From: Salipiger mangrovisoli
GTDB taxonomy: Bacteria; Pseudomonadota; Alphaproteobacteria; Rhodobacterales; Rhodobacteraceae
DNA length: 64,000 nt
Assembly: GCF_015223355.1 (NCBI RefSeq)
Contig: NZ_JADFFK010000001.1
Location: forward strand, 310,001 to 374,000
Reading direction: 5' to 3'
Part shown: positions 1 through 8,009 of the stretch, in pieces
How positions within the stretch are numbered: the first letter of the stretch is position 1
How the letters are laid out: the number at the start of each line of letters is the position of its first letter
The notes under the pieces: generated by a model
What the model saw: only the letters and a program-made list of their open reading frames with translations
Told to the model about the DNA's origin: nothing
The model's database searches: none
Translations under genes and position numbers: made by a program

Positions 1-246
1 ATCTTCATGGGCAAGAACGTCGACGGGATCTACGACTGCGATCCGAAGACCAACCCGGACGCCAAGCGCTACGATCGCATCTCCTACGATGATGTGCTGC
101 GCGACAACCTCAAGGTGATGGACGCCTCGGCGATCGCTCTGGCGCGCGACAACAAGATGCCGCTGATCGTCTTCTCGCTGAACGAGCCGGGCGGCTTCCG
201 CGGCATCCTCGCGGGCGAGGGCACCTATACCGAGGTTCACGCCTGA
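1..246 (+). CDS. pyrH: UMP kinase, C-terminal part (truncated by window edge)
   Basis: This is the last 81 residues of uridylate kinase, which phosphorylates UMP to UDP with ATP in the cytoplasm as a step of pyrimidine nucleotide synthesis. The frame is open from base 1, so the gene starts before the window. The residues KNVDGIYDCDPK and the stretch LKVMDASAIALARDN followed by VFSLNEPG are typical of the C-terminal half of bacterial PyrH, an amino-acid-kinase fold distinct from eukaryotic UMP-CMP kinase. In most alphaproteobacteria the next gene downstream is frr, encoding ribosome recycling factor. Here the next gene is xerD on the opposite strand, with a repeat-type hairpin between them. 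Confidence 0.93.
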   Translation: MFMGKNVDGIYDCDPKTNPDAKRYDRISYDDVLRDNLKVMDASAIALARDNKMPLIVFSLNEPGGFRGILAGEGTYTEVHA

Positions 247-290
247 GGCTGAGCCAGACCCGGGCGCGCTGCCGCCACACGCGGGTCAAA

Positions 291-340
291 GCGGGGGCGC
301 TGCCCCCGCGCCCCCGGGATATTTTCGCCTAGAAGAAAGG
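291..340. repeat. Dispersed intergenic repeat, copy 1 (hairpin plus AGAAGAA module)
   Basis: A GC hairpin (GCGGGGGC, loop GCT, GCCCCCGC at 291-309) is followed by CCCCCGGGATATTT and then CCTAGAAGAAAGG. The element lies between the convergent 3' ends of pyrH and xerD. The same two-part arrangement recurs near 4849, 11187, 14843 and 33632, so this is a repeat family rather than a unique terminator. It could end transcription from both sides. Confidence 0.75.
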
Positions 341-395
341 GCGGGGCCTTGGCCCGTTGCAGGCGTCTCGGTTCAAGCGTCTCGGTGCAGGCGTG

Positions 396-1322
396 TCAGT
401 CGCGGGCCATCGGGTGGTGGTCGAGCACCAGTTCGCGCAACCGCTCCTCGAGAACATGCGTATAGATCTCGGTGGTGGCCACGTCCGCATGGCCGAGGAA
501 GGTCTGGATGGCGCGCAGGTCGGCGCCATTGGCCAGCAGATGCGTGGCAAAGGCATGGCGCAGAGTGTGCGGCGTGACCTTGGCGGGAGAGACGCCCGCG
601 GCCACGGCGATGTCCTTGATCATCACGTAGAAGGCATGGCGGGTCAGATGCCCGGCCTTGCCGCGCGAGGGGAAGAGGGCGCTCGAGGCGGGCTTGCCCT
701 CGGCCCGGTTCAACGTCTCCTGCTGGTCGCGCCGGGCCAGCCAGTCGGCCAATGCCAGCCGCGCCGGTCCGGAGAGCGGCACCATGCGTTCCTTGCCACC
801 CTTGCCGCGGATCAGCAGCATGCGCGGATCGCCCCGCGCCGCCGAGAGCGGCAGGGTGACAAGCTCGCTCACCCGCATGCCGGTGGCATAGAGAAGCTGC
901 ATCAGGCAGCTGTTGCGCAGCCGGTCGTCGGCGCTGCGCCCGTGCCGCTCGGCGGCGTCGAGCAGCCGGTCGACCTCTTCGGTCGACAGCGTCTTGGGCA
1001 GGCGCCTGGGGCGGCCCGGCCCGGCGATTTGCACCGCCGGATTGTCGCTGCGCAGAGCTTCCTCGAAGGCGAAGCGGTAGAGCTGCTTGATCGCCGAGAG
1101 CCGGCGCGCGCGGGTCGAGACCGCCAGCCCCTCGGCCTCGCAGCCGATCAGATAGGCCTCGACATCGCCGCGCTGCGCCGTCGCGAGATCGAGGCGGCGC
1201 GCCGCGAGCCAGGCGGTGAAGGCCGAGAGGTCGCGGGCATAGGCGGCCTGGGTGTTCTCCGCCGCGCCACGCTCGGCGACCTGCGCCTCGAGAAAGGCCG
1301 AGACCCAGTTGCCGGCGCTCAC
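396..1322 (-). CDS. xerD: Site-specific tyrosine recombinase XerD
   Basis: A 308-residue tyrosine recombinase which, with XerC, resolves chromosome dimers at dif during cell division. An N-terminal SAM-like core-binding domain (about residues 5-95) is followed by the catalytic domain. All catalytic residues are visible: Arg150 in TGMRVSEL, Lys174 in RGKGGKER, His252 and Arg255 in HTLRHAFATHLL, His278 in LGHAD and nucleophile Tyr287 in IYTHV. The length matches the family. The start is GTG and overlaps the stop of the upstream gene by 4 bases (GTGA), indicating translational coupling. XerD fits better than XerC because of this aroK-linked location, but sequence alone leaves some doubt. Confidence 0.9.
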   Translation of the reverse strand: MSAGNWVSAFLEAQVAERGAAENTQAAYARDLSAFTAWLAARRLDLATAQRGDVEAYLIGCEAEGLAVSTRARRLSAIKQLYRFAFEEALRSDNPAVQIAGPGRPRRLPKTLSTEEVDRLLDAAERHGRSADDRLRNSCLMQLLYATGMRVSELVTLPLSAARGDPRMLLIRGKGGKERMVPLSGPARLALADWLARRDQQETLNRAEGKPASSALFPSRGKAGHLTRHAFYVMIKDIAVAAGVSPAKVTPHTLRHAFATHLLANGADLRAIQTFLGHADVATTEIYTHVLEERLRELVLDHHPMARD

Positions 1323-2902
1323 AGCGGCGCGCCTTCGTCCGAGAGGATGATCTGCTGGATCGCCGCACGGCGCGCGGTGTCCTCGAGGCCGACGTGGCGC
1401 AGCGTCGCCAGCGCCCCGGTCAGGTCGGCGTGGTTGCCCTGCGCGCCCGACTGGAACAGCGCGATGGCGCGCAGGATCGCCTCGCCCAGCTTGTCCGCGC
1501 GCAGCAGCGCGGCCAGGTCGGGCGGCACCTCGGCATCGGGACGCCAGGCCTCGGCCACGGCCTGCGCGGCGGGGGTAAGCGGGATGGCCTCTGGCATGTC
1601 GCCCTGGGCCACCGCAGCCACGGCGCGCATCAGGCCGCTGCGTGCGGGCAACTGGCGGGCGGCGGCCTCGTAATCCGGCGAGAGCAACGCGGCGCGCTGC
1701 GCCAGTGCCGCGGCGCGCGGGTCGAGGTCGAGCCCCTGCAGGCGCGGCGCGTAAAGCTCGGAGAAGGGCACCAGCAGGCCGGCGCTGCGCATCTGCGGCC
1801 AGGCGGCGAGCAGGGCAGGGCCGATCAGATCGGCGCGGCCCGCTGTGAGCGCCGCCTCGAGCTCCTGTACCGCGGCGACCCGGTCCCAGACGCCGCCCGA
1901 GGCCGCGGGCTCACGGTCGGTGTAGATGCCGAGCAGCCGGTTCTCGGACAGCGTCCCACGCCGTGCCAGCCGCTCTGCGGCGAGGATCTGCGCCCGCCAG
2001 CCGCTGTTGCCGGACAGGTCGGCGGCGGCAAACATGCGCGGCAGCGGCTGCGTGGGCAGCGCCTCGCCCACCGCCTCGAAGAGGTGGAATTCCAGCGGCG
2101 TCGGCCGCGCCGGCGGGTTCAGTGGCTCGGAGGCGTCCACCAGCTCGGGATCGAGATAGCGGGCCAGCAGCTCGGCGTCGCGCGGGCCGATCTGGCCGAG
2201 CGCCTCGGCCGAGCCGTAGACGGTGACCGCATGTTCCCAGTTGCCGATGCGCGCGTCGCAGTAGATCCGCGTGGCGATGTCCTCGGTCAGATGCGGCTTG
2301 CGTCCCAGCGCGCGGCAGGCGGGTTCGTCGTCGGCGGCAATCAGCGACAGGTCGAGCCAGCGCGCGAAGATCGCGGCATCGCTGTCGCCGCCGGCCTGTT
2401 CGACGAGCGCCAGCGCGGCATCCACCGCGCCCTCGTCCATCAGCCGGTCGATGCGCGCCACCAGCAGCGAGCCGGAGCCGCCGGGTGCATCCGCCTCGGC
2501 GAGCAGCAGCGTCAGCAGCTGCGCCGAGAGCGCCGGCACCGCGGGCTCGACCCGCTCGATCAGCGCCGCGAGCTCGGCCGCGTCAGAGGCTGACCAGAGC
2601 GTGCGCGGCAAGCCGGTGAGGGCGCTCGACAGCAGCCCCGCCGCCTCGGCGCTGGGGGCGTCGAGTGGAGCGCTCTGCACGTCCGGCGTGTCGCCCGAGG
2701 TGGCCACAGGCGGCTCGTCGCGCCGGGCGCGTTCGACCTGCGGCACGGCCAGACCGCCCGCGGCCGGGGCGCCGGGAAGGGGCAGGGCTGCGCTCACGCC
2801 GGGGCCGCGCTTGAGCCAGTCGATGGCGGCAAGCGGGGCCTCGGCGGCAACCGCCGTCGGCGCGCCCAGGGCAAGGGCGCAGAGAAGAAGCCTAGTTCGC
2901 AT
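1319..2902 (-). CDS. Conserved hypothetical secreted protein
   Basis: A 527-residue protein with a signal peptide: MRTR, a hydrophobic stretch, then cleavage around AVAAEA near residue 20. I recognise no enzymatic motif. The body is rich in Ala, Leu and acidic residues with a periodic helical pattern, which would suit a periplasmic alpha-solenoid or TPR-like scaffold; that is inference. I chose the ATG at 2902 because the signal peptide begins there; the frame stays open another 90 bases upstream but encodes Arg/Ser-rich sequence. The start overlaps the 3' end of the 49-residue gene by 11 bases, and its stop overlaps the xerD start, so the three minus-strand genes look like one operon. Confidence 0.75.
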   Translation of the reverse strand: MRTRLLLCALALGAPTAVAAEAPLAAIDWLKRGPGVSAALPLPGAPAAGGLAVPQVERARRDEPPVATSGDTPDVQSAPLDAPSAEAAGLLSSALTGLPRTLWSASDAAELAALIERVEPAVPALSAQLLTLLLAEADAPGGSGSLLVARIDRLMDEGAVDAALALVEQAGGDSDAAIFARWLDLSLIAADDEPACRALGRKPHLTEDIATRIYCDARIGNWEHAVTVYGSAEALGQIGPRDAELLARYLDPELVDASEPLNPPARPTPLEFHLFEAVGEALPTQPLPRMFAAADLSGNSGWRAQILAAERLARRGTLSENRLLGIYTDREPAASGGVWDRVAAVQELEAALTAGRADLIGPALLAAWPQMRSAGLLVPFSELYAPRLQGLDLDPRAAALAQRAALLSPDYEAAARQLPARSGLMRAVAAVAQGDMPEAIPLTPAAQAVAEAWRPDAEVPPDLAALLRADKLGEAILRAIALFQSGAQGNHADLTGALATLRHVGLEDTARRAAIQQIILSDEGAPL

Positions 2903-3041
2903 CAAGCTCCACGGGCTGGCGGATCTCCGTCTGCGGCGGCGAGAAGTCCGCGCCGAAGTAGGGGCCGATATAGGCGTAGGCCACCAGCGCAATCACCGCC
3001 AGCAGGAGAAGGATCAGAAGGGGTTTGAACAGTCGTCCCAT
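2892..3041 (-). CDS. Small single-pass membrane protein, 49 residues
   Basis: A short gene beginning MGRLFKPLL, followed by an uninterrupted hydrophobic segment (about residues 7-24), then YIGPYFGADFSPP and an acidic tail ending ELDAN. This fits a single N-terminal transmembrane helix with a short periplasmic tail. Its stop codon overlaps the start of the secreted-protein gene (ATG at 2902), a coupling that supports both calls. It is too short to be found by length alone. The function is unknown; membership of the same transcript suggests it works with the secreted protein. It is divergent from aroK, with about 94 bases between the two starts. Confidence 0.7.
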   Translation of the reverse strand: MGRLFKPLLILLLLAVIALVAYAYIGPYFGADFSPPQTEIRQPVELDAN

Positions 3042-3135
3042 ATGCTCAGTAGTCCTGCCTCATGTTTTTTGTCACTTATACCTAGCCTTTTCGGCAGTGA
3101 CACGTCATTCACGGCCTCAGGAGGCAGAATTGGCG

Positions 3136-3705
3136 ATGCAGGGCCGAGAAACAAGGGGATTGAACCCGAAGTTGAAAAAGACAGTTGTGCTTGTGGGCAT
3201 GATGGGAGCGGGGAAATCGGCCGTTGGCCGGGCGCTCGCCTCTGCCCTGAACGTGCCGTTCCGCGATTCGGATGCCGAGATCGAGAAGGCGGCCAACATG
3301 ACCATCGCCGAGATCTTCGCCCGCGACGGCGAGGCCTTCTTCCGGCGCAAGGAATCGCAGGTGATCGAGCGGCTGCTCGACGCCCGCCCGGCGGTGCTGT
3401 CGACCGGCGGCGGCGCCTATATGGCCGAGGGCAACCGCAGCATGATCACCGAGAAGGGCGTCGCGGTCTGGCTCGATGCCGATCTCAAGGTGCTCTGGGG
3501 GCGGGTTCGTCACAAGGACACGCGGCCGCTGCTGCGCACGCCCGACCCGCTTGCCACGCTGAGCGAGATCTATGACCGCCGGGTGCCGGTCTACGCGCTG
3601 GCCGATCTGGCGGTGAAATCGGAGCAGGGCCTGTCCATCGACGCCATGGCCCGCAAGGTGATCGAGACGCTGAAGACGCGTCCGGACGTGTTGGAGGAAA
3701 ACTGA
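3136..3705 (+). CDS. aroK: Shikimate kinase
   Basis: A 189-residue enzyme that phosphorylates shikimate at O3 in the pathway to chorismate. The P-loop GMMGAGKSAV lies at residues 21-30. The shikimate-binding Asp is in FRDSDAEIE (residues 42-50), Arg70 lies in FFRRKE, and the GGG turn is at 91-93. The lid contains RHKDTRPLL. I chose ATG 3136 because AGGAGG lies at 3119-3124; an in-frame TTG at 3130 is nearer to that site and cannot be excluded. The longer upstream reading frame has no similarity to the family. The gene overlaps aroB by one base (TGATG), so the two are co-translated. Confidence 0.95.
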   Translation: MQGRETRGLNPKLKKTVVLVGMMGAGKSAVGRALASALNVPFRDSDAEIEKAANMTIAEIFARDGEAFFRRKESQVIERLLDARPAVLSTGGGAYMAEGNRSMITEKGVAVWLDADLKVLWGRVRHKDTRPLLRTPDPLATLSEIYDRRVPVYALADLAVKSEQGLSIDAMARKVIETLKTRPDVLEEN

Positions 3706-4835
3706 TGAGCGATGTGATGCAGCCACGGCCCGTGCACGTGGACCTGGGCGCGCGCGCCTATGACGTGCGGATCGGGTCGGGGCTTCTGGCGCGCGCCGGG
3801 GCCGAGATCGCGCCGCTGCTCGGCGGGCGCAGACGGGTCGTGGTGGTCAGCGACGAGACCGTCGCCGCCGCGCATCTCGAAGCGCTGAAGGCGGGTCTCG
3901 CTGCCGAGGGCATCGCCTGCGAGGCGCTGCTGCTCACCCCCGGCGAGGCCACCAAGTGCTGGCGCGAGCTCGAGCGGGTCACCGAATGGCTGCTGGCGCA
4001 AAAGGTCGAGCGGCGCGACATCGTGGTGGCGCTCGGCGGCGGGGTGATCGGCGACCTGGTGGGTTTCGCCGCCGCCATCCTGCGCCGCGGCGTGCGCTTC
4101 GTGCAGATCCCGACCTCGCTTCTGGCGCAGGTCGACAGCTCGGTCGGCGGCAAGACCGGGATCAACTCGCCGGCGGGCAAGAACCTGATCGGTGCCTTCC
4201 ACCAGCCCTCGCTGGTGCTGGCGGACATCGAGGTGCTGCAGACGCTCACCCCGCGCGACTTTCTCGCCGGCTACGGCGAGGTGGTGAAATACGGGCTGCT
4301 CGGCGACGCGCAGTTCTTCACCTGGCTCGAGGCGAGCGCCGGGGACCTGCTGGCCCGCCGCCCCGCGGCGCTCGCCCATGCGGTGACCCGCTCGGTGGAG
4401 ATGAAGGCCGAGATCGTGGTCCGTGACGAGACCGAGCAGGGCGACCGTGCGCTGCTCAACCTCGGCCACACCTTCTGCCACGCGCTTGAGGCGGCGACGG
4501 GCTATTCGGACCGGCTGCTGCACGGCGAGGGGGTGGCGATCGGCTGCGCGCTGGCCTTCGAGCTCTCTGCGCGGCTCGGGCTCTGCCCGCAGGAGGATCC
4601 GTCGCGGCTGCGCGCGCATCTTGGCGAGATGGGCATGAAGCGCGACTTGTCGGACATCCCCGGCTCGCTGCCTTCGGCGGAGCGGCTCTACGAGCTGATG
4701 GGCCAGGACAAGAAGGTGCTCGATGGCGCGATCCGCTTCATTCTCGCGCATGGCATCGGCCGCGCCTTCGTCACCGCCGACGTGCCGCGCGAGGCGGTCC
4801 TGGCGCTGCTGCGCGACGGTCTCGCGGGGCGCTGA
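3705..4835 (+). CDS. aroB: 3-dehydroquinate synthase
   Basis: A 376-residue NAD+- and divalent-metal-dependent enzyme that converts DAHP to 3-dehydroquinate, the second step of the shikimate pathway. The NAD-binding loop GGGVIGDLVG is at residues 111-120, DSSVGGKTG at 144-152, the metal-ligand Glu and catalytic Lys in GEVVKYG at 191-197, and the two metal histidines in GHTFCHALE and LLHGEGVAIG. The length is normal. The aroKB pair is classical: the two enzymes serve the same pathway and the ATG overlaps the aroK stop. Confidence 0.96.
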   Translation: MSDVMQPRPVHVDLGARAYDVRIGSGLLARAGAEIAPLLGGRRRVVVVSDETVAAAHLEALKAGLAAEGIACEALLLTPGEATKCWRELERVTEWLLAQKVERRDIVVALGGGVIGDLVGFAAAILRRGVRFVQIPTSLLAQVDSSVGGKTGINSPAGKNLIGAFHQPSLVLADIEVLQTLTPRDFLAGYGEVVKYGLLGDAQFFTWLEASAGDLLARRPAALAHAVTRSVEMKAEIVVRDETEQGDRALLNLGHTFCHALEAATGYSDRLLHGEGVAIGCALAFELSARLGLCPQEDPSRLRAHLGEMGMKRDLSDIPGSLPSAERLYELMGQDKKVLDGAIRFILAHGIGRAFVTADVPREAVLALLRDGLAGR

Positions 4836-4848
4836 CGGCGCGGCCGGA

Positions 4849-4969
4849 GGGGGCTCTGCCCCCGCGCCGCTGCGCGCCGCTCCCCCGGGATATTTGACCC
4901 TAGAAGAAGACGGCATGACGCCCGGCGGTCTGCGGACCTCCGGGCTTCTTCTCTTTCCAAATACGCCGG
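4849..4969. repeat. Dispersed intergenic repeat, copy 2 (two module types, inverted)
   Basis: After aroB comes GGGGGCTCTGCCCCC (4849-4863), then CCCCCGGGATATTTG (4882-4896) and CCTAGAAGAAG (4899-4909). About 35 bases later the other module type appears in opposite orientation: CTTCTTCTCTTTCC then AAATACGCCGG (4945-4969). The two modules can pair imperfectly into a long hairpin. The locus is convergent between aroB and the DUF1127 gene, so the element may end both transcripts. Confidence 0.75.
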
Positions 4970-4984
4970 CATGCCGTCGTCACC

Positions 4985-5010
4985 CGTGCGGCGTGCGGCG
5001 TGCGGCGTGC
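4985..5010. repeat. Short tandem repeat of CGTGCGG
   Basis: Three complete copies of the heptamer CGTGCGG plus five further bases run head to tail. This is a small slippage-prone tract in the intergenic region between aroB and the DUF1127 gene, with no evident role. Confidence 0.7.
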
Positions 5011-5037
5011 AGCTGGGGGCGGGGAGGGGCGGGCATG

Positions 5038-5067
5038 AAAAAAGGCGCGAGGGGATGCCTCGCGCCC
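5038..5067 (-). terminator. Rho-independent terminator of the DUF1127 gene
   Basis: Read on the minus strand, the stem GGCGCGAGG (arms 5058-5066 and 5044-5052, loop of five) is followed by a run of six T (5043-5038). It lies about 30 bases past the stop of the DUF1127 gene. Confidence 0.85.
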
Positions 5068-5096
5068 AGGGGAAGAGGTCCTGTCAGGTCCGGGGA

Positions 5097-5324
5097 TCAG
5101 CCCTGCCAGAACTTGCGGCGCGCCTCCCGCAGGGCGACGTGCCGTTCCAGTCCGACGTCGCGCAGCAGATGGTCGTCGAGGTCCATCAACGCACGGCGGG
5201 TACGGCGACGCTCTGACCATTGCGCGGTCACCACCGCCACGCGGAGCGCCAGCGCGGCAAACGGCGGCAGCGGGTGCTGCGCGTCGAGATAAGCGATTAG
5301 CGGGGCGTGTGCGGCAGGTGCCAT
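5097..5324 (-). CDS. DUF1127 domain protein (YjiS-like), 75 residues
   Basis: A small basic protein. The C-terminal half carries the DUF1127 signature: RRRTRRALMDLDDHLLRDVGL, a helix-turn with LRDVGL, then an Arg/Lys-rich tail ending RRKFWQG. Longer members of this family in alphaproteobacteria bind RNA and affect small-RNA processing and phosphate or stress responses; for this copy that is inference. I chose ATG 5324 because GGAG lies about 8 bases upstream. An upstream in-frame ATG at 5354 would place the N-terminus inside the regulatory palindrome. The gene is divergent from the MocR-type regulator and shares its operator region, so it is a good candidate target. Confidence 0.85.
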   Translation of the reverse strand: MAPAAHAPLIAYLDAQHPLPPFAALALRVAVVTAQWSERRRTRRALMDLDDHLLRDVGLERHVALREARRKFWQG

Positions 5325-5339
5325 CGGTGTGTCTCCAGT

Positions 5340-5430
5340 ATTGTATCGGTACAATTATCTTGATCTCATGGGTATATTGATACATTGTGCCAAGATGACC
5401 GTCGAGCAAAACATTGTGACCGATACAATT
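5340..5430. promoter_or_regulatory. Shared operator region of DUF1127 and MocR-type genes
   Basis: A palindrome ATTGTATCGGTACAAT spans 5340-5355. Its left half ATTGTATCGGT reappears exactly as the reverse complement ACCGATACAAT at 5419-5429, inside the first codons of the regulator. A partial match TGATACATTG lies between them at 5378-5387. Spaced inverted and direct half-sites are usual for MocR/GabR regulators. Binding by the adjacent regulator is inferred. Confidence 0.6.
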
Positions 5431-6822
5431 TTCGAGCTGTTCGAAAATCAGGCGTCGGGGCCGAAATATCGTGTTCTCGCAAGCGCTTTGCGGGAGGGGG
5501 TGACGCAGGGGCAGCTGGTGTCGGGCACGCGGTTGCCGCCGGTGCGCGAGCTGGGATGGCGACTCGGCATGACGCCCGGAACGGTGGCGCGGGCCTATAC
5601 AATCCTCACCGACGAGGGCGTACTGGTCGCCGAGGTCGGGCGCGGCACCTTCGTGCGCGGCGAATTGAAGCTGGCGGCGCCGCTGCTGATCGAGAGCGCC
5701 CCGCGCGAGGTGACCGAGACCGGCGACCGGATGGTGAGCCTTTTCACCGGGCGCATTCCTGACCTCGGGCAGGTGGGACTGGTGCGCGAGGCGCTGGCGC
5801 GCATCGCGGCGCGCCCGGCGCCGGGCCTCATGGATTATCCCACCCCCCGTGCTTTCGCGCCGGCGCGGCAGGCGGCGCTCGACTGGCTGTCGGACGTGCC
5901 TCTGGGGCAGGTGCATCACGAGGATCTCGTGCTGAGCCACGGGGCGCAGAACGGCATCTCGCTGGTGATGCAGGCGGTGCTGCGCGGGCGGCGTCCGGTC
6001 GTGCTGGTCGAGGAGCTGTGCTATCCCGGTTTTCGGCGCGCCGCCGAGCTGCTGCGGGCCGAGCCGGTGACTGTGCCGATGGACGAGAAGGGCATCCGTC
6101 CCGACGCGCTTCGCGACCTGGCGCGCCGGCACGAGGCGCAGTTGCTCTGCACCTCTCCGGCGATGCACAACCCCACCACCATCGTCACGCCGCCCGAGCG
6201 GCGGCGCGAGATCGCCGAGGTGGCGCGGAGCTGCGGGCTGCATATTCTCGAAGATGACAGCACCTTCCTTGGCCAGGCGCGCTGCGAGACCTACCGGGCG
6301 ATGCTGCCCGAGCAGGGCTGGTTCGTCTCGTCGATCTCGAAGACGCTGACCCCCGGCCTGCGGGTCGGCTTCGCCATCGCGCCGAGGGCGCGGCGCGGCG
6401 ACCTGCGGCGCGCGGCGGAATACGGTTTCTTCGGATTGGCCCTGCCGCTGGCCGAGCTGGTGGCCGATGTGCTGGCGCGGCAGGAGACCAGGCAGATTGT
6501 CCGAGCCGTGCGCGAGCGCAATGCGCTTTACGTGCGCAGCACAGTCAATTTCCTCGGCGGGCACGAGCTGCGCTGGAGCGAGGAGGCGCCCTTTGTCTGG
6601 CTGCGGCTGCCGCCCGGCTGGCGCGCCGCCGCCTTCTGCATGGCGGCTGAGGCGCAGGGCGTGCAGGTGCGCCCCGGCGAGGATTTCGCCCTGCGCGACG
6701 CCTTCGCGCCGCACGCGGTGCGCATCGGGATGAACGGGCAGGTGCCGCTCGCCGAGTTCGAGCAGGCGATCCTGCGGCTGCGCCGGCTTCTGGACGATCC
6801 GCCTGAACAGATGATCGTCTGA
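5395..6822 (+). CDS. MocR-type regulator (GntR wHTH fused to aminotransferase fold)
   Basis: A 475-residue fusion. The N-terminal winged helix (about residues 10-90) contains TRLPPVRELGWRLGM and TVARAYTILTDEGVL, typical of GntR DNA-binding domains. The rest is a class I aminotransferase fold with Asn259 (HNP), Asp287 (LEDD) and the PLP-binding Lys316 in SISKTLTPGLRVGF. MocR proteins usually sense PLP with an amino compound and control one or a few adjacent genes. I start at ATG 5395; in-frame starts at 5329 and 5368 would run through the operator. The divergent neighbour is a DUF1127 gene rather than a metabolic gene, so the ligand cannot be guessed from context. Confidence 0.88.
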   Translation: MTVEQNIVTDTIFELFENQASGPKYRVLASALREGVTQGQLVSGTRLPPVRELGWRLGMTPGTVARAYTILTDEGVLVAEVGRGTFVRGELKLAAPLLIESAPREVTETGDRMVSLFTGRIPDLGQVGLVREALARIAARPAPGLMDYPTPRAFAPARQAALDWLSDVPLGQVHHEDLVLSHGAQNGISLVMQAVLRGRRPVVLVEELCYPGFRRAAELLRAEPVTVPMDEKGIRPDALRDLARRHEAQLLCTSPAMHNPTTIVTPPERRREIAEVARSCGLHILEDDSTFLGQARCETYRAMLPEQGWFVSSISKTLTPGLRVGFAIAPRARRGDLRRAAEYGFFGLALPLAELVADVLARQETRQIVRAVRERNALYVRSTVNFLGGHELRWSEEAPFVWLRLPPGWRAAAFCMAAEAQGVQVRPGEDFALRDAFAPHAVRIGMNGQVPLAEFEQAILRLRRLLDDPPEQMIV

Positions 6823-6907
6823 GCGGGAGGGGGGCCGAAAATTGGGGTATTTAGATACCGTTTTTTTAAGTATCTGTTTTACATAGATAAATGCAAGGAT
6901 AAGGCGC

Positions 6908-6935
6908 TTGACTGTGCTGCGCGCGGGCTTATAAC
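6908..6935 (+). promoter_or_regulatory. Promoter of rplM-rpsI
   Basis: TTGACT (6908-6913) and TATAAC (6930-6935) are separated by 16 bases, close to the housekeeping consensus. The start of transcription should fall near 6942, leaving a leader of about 55 bases that contains GGACCC (6952-6957) and GGGTCC (6965-6970), a hairpin that might serve autogenous control. Confidence 0.7.
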
Positions 6936-6997
6936 CCGCCCATCGGAATTCGGACCCCCCAGGCGGGTCCTCTTTGAACAGCTCAAGGGCACCCACG

Positions 6998-7456
6998 ATG
7001 AAAACCTTCTCTGCGACTCCTGCAGACATCGAGAAGAAATGGATCGTGATCGACGCGGAAGGCGTCGTTCTCGGCCGTCTCGCCTCGATCATTGCCATGC
7101 GTCTGCGCGGCAAGCACATGGCTACCTTCACCCCGCACATGGACATGGGCGACAATGTCATCGTCATCAACGCCGACAAGGTGCAGATGACCGGCAAGAA
7201 GCGTGAAGAGCACTTCTACTGGCACACCGGCCACCCGGGCGGCATCAAGTCCCGCACCAAGGCCCAGATCCTCGAGGGTGCACACCCCGAGCGCGTCGTG
7301 TTCCAGGCCGTCAAGCGCATGCTGCCGGGCAACCGTCTGTCGCGCAAGCAACTGACCAACCTGCGCATCTACGCAGGCGCGGCGCATCCGCACGAGGCAC
7401 AGTCGCCGGAAGTGCTGGACGTCAAGTCGATGAACAAGAAAAACACCCGGGTGTAA
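6998..7456 (+). CDS. rplM: 50S ribosomal protein L13
   Basis: A 152-residue ribosomal protein L13 with the family's diagnostic stretches [34 protein letters not shown] and [14 protein letters not shown] followed by [14 protein letters not shown]. The C-terminal extension ending in SMNKKNTRV is slightly longer than in E. coli. It precedes rpsI by 2 bases, the conserved L13-S9 pair. I chose ATG 6998 over an upstream in-frame ATG at 6974 because the N-terminus [15 protein letters not shown] is the conserved one in alphaproteobacteria. Confidence 0.97.
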   Translation: MKTFSATPADIEKKWIVIDAEGVVLGRLASIIAMRLRGKHMATFTPHMDMGDNVIVINADKVQMTGKKREEHFYWHTGHPGGIKSRTKAQILEGAHPERVVFQAVKRMLPGNRLSRKQLTNLRIYAGAAHPHEAQSPEVLDVKSMNKKNTRV

Positions 7457-7458
7457 TC

Positions 7459-7947
7459 ATGGCCGATCAGATCAACTCCCTGGAAGAGCTCGGCGCCGCA
7501 GCCGGCATCGAAACTGCACCCGCAGTCGTTGAAACCCCGCGCGAGCCCGTCCGTGACGCGCTTGGCCGCTCCTACGCGACCGGCAAGCGGAAGGACGCGG
7601 TTGCCCGCGTCTGGATCAAGCCGGGCTCCGGCAAGGTCGTGGTGAACGGCAAGGAACAGTCCGTCTACTTCGCCCGCCCGGTGCTGCAGATGATCCTGCG
7701 CCAGCCCTTCACCATCGCCGGTGTGGAAGACCAGTTCGACGTCTACGCCACCGTCAAAGGCGGCGGTCTCTCGGGTCAGGCCGGTGCGGTCAAGCACGGC
7801 ATCTCGAAAGCCCTGCAGCTCTACGATCCGTCGCTGCGCAGCGCGCTGAAAGCCGCAGGCTTCCTGACCCGCGACAGCCGCGTCGTCGAGCGTAAGAAGT
7901 TCGGTAAGCGCAAGGCACGCCGCAGCTTCCAGTTCTCGAAGCGTTAA
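7459..7947 (+). CDS. rpsI: 30S ribosomal protein S9
   Basis: A 162-residue S9 protein. After an acidic N-terminal extension of about 35 residues (usual in alphaproteobacteria), [20 protein letters not shown] begins the conserved domain. The C-terminus has [17 protein letters not shown]; the final Lys-Arg tail contacts P-site tRNA in the 30S subunit. It is co-transcribed with rplM and followed 32 bases later by a strong terminator. Confidence 0.97.
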   Translation: MADQINSLEELGAAAGIETAPAVVETPREPVRDALGRSYATGKRKDAVARVWIKPGSGKVVVNGKEQSVYFARPVLQMILRQPFTIAGVEDQFDVYATVKGGGLSGQAGAVKHGISKALQLYDPSLRSALKAAGFLTRDSRVVERKKFGKRKARRSFQFSKR

Positions 7948-7979
7948 TCCCTACGCTTTCGCGACAGTGCAAAGATTGG

Positions 7980-8009
7980 AAAAAGCGCAGTTTCGACTGC
8001 GCTTTTTTT
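7980..8009 (+). terminator. Rho-independent terminator of rplM-rpsI
   Basis: AAAAAGCGCAG, loop TTTCGA, CTGCGC and then seven T: a perfect stem with U-tract 32 bases past the rpsI stop. Confidence 0.95.

Noticed and set aside
357-1673. A 438-codon open frame on the plus strand opposite xerD
   Set aside because: Arg/Gly/Ala-rich shadow composition, no family motif, and opposite to a fully motif-supported xerD. High GC gives long antisense frames throughout this window.
4900-7197. A 765-codon open frame on the minus strand
   Set aside because: It runs antisense to the MocR gene and rplM starts and has His/Arg/Pro-rich shadow composition without domain signals.
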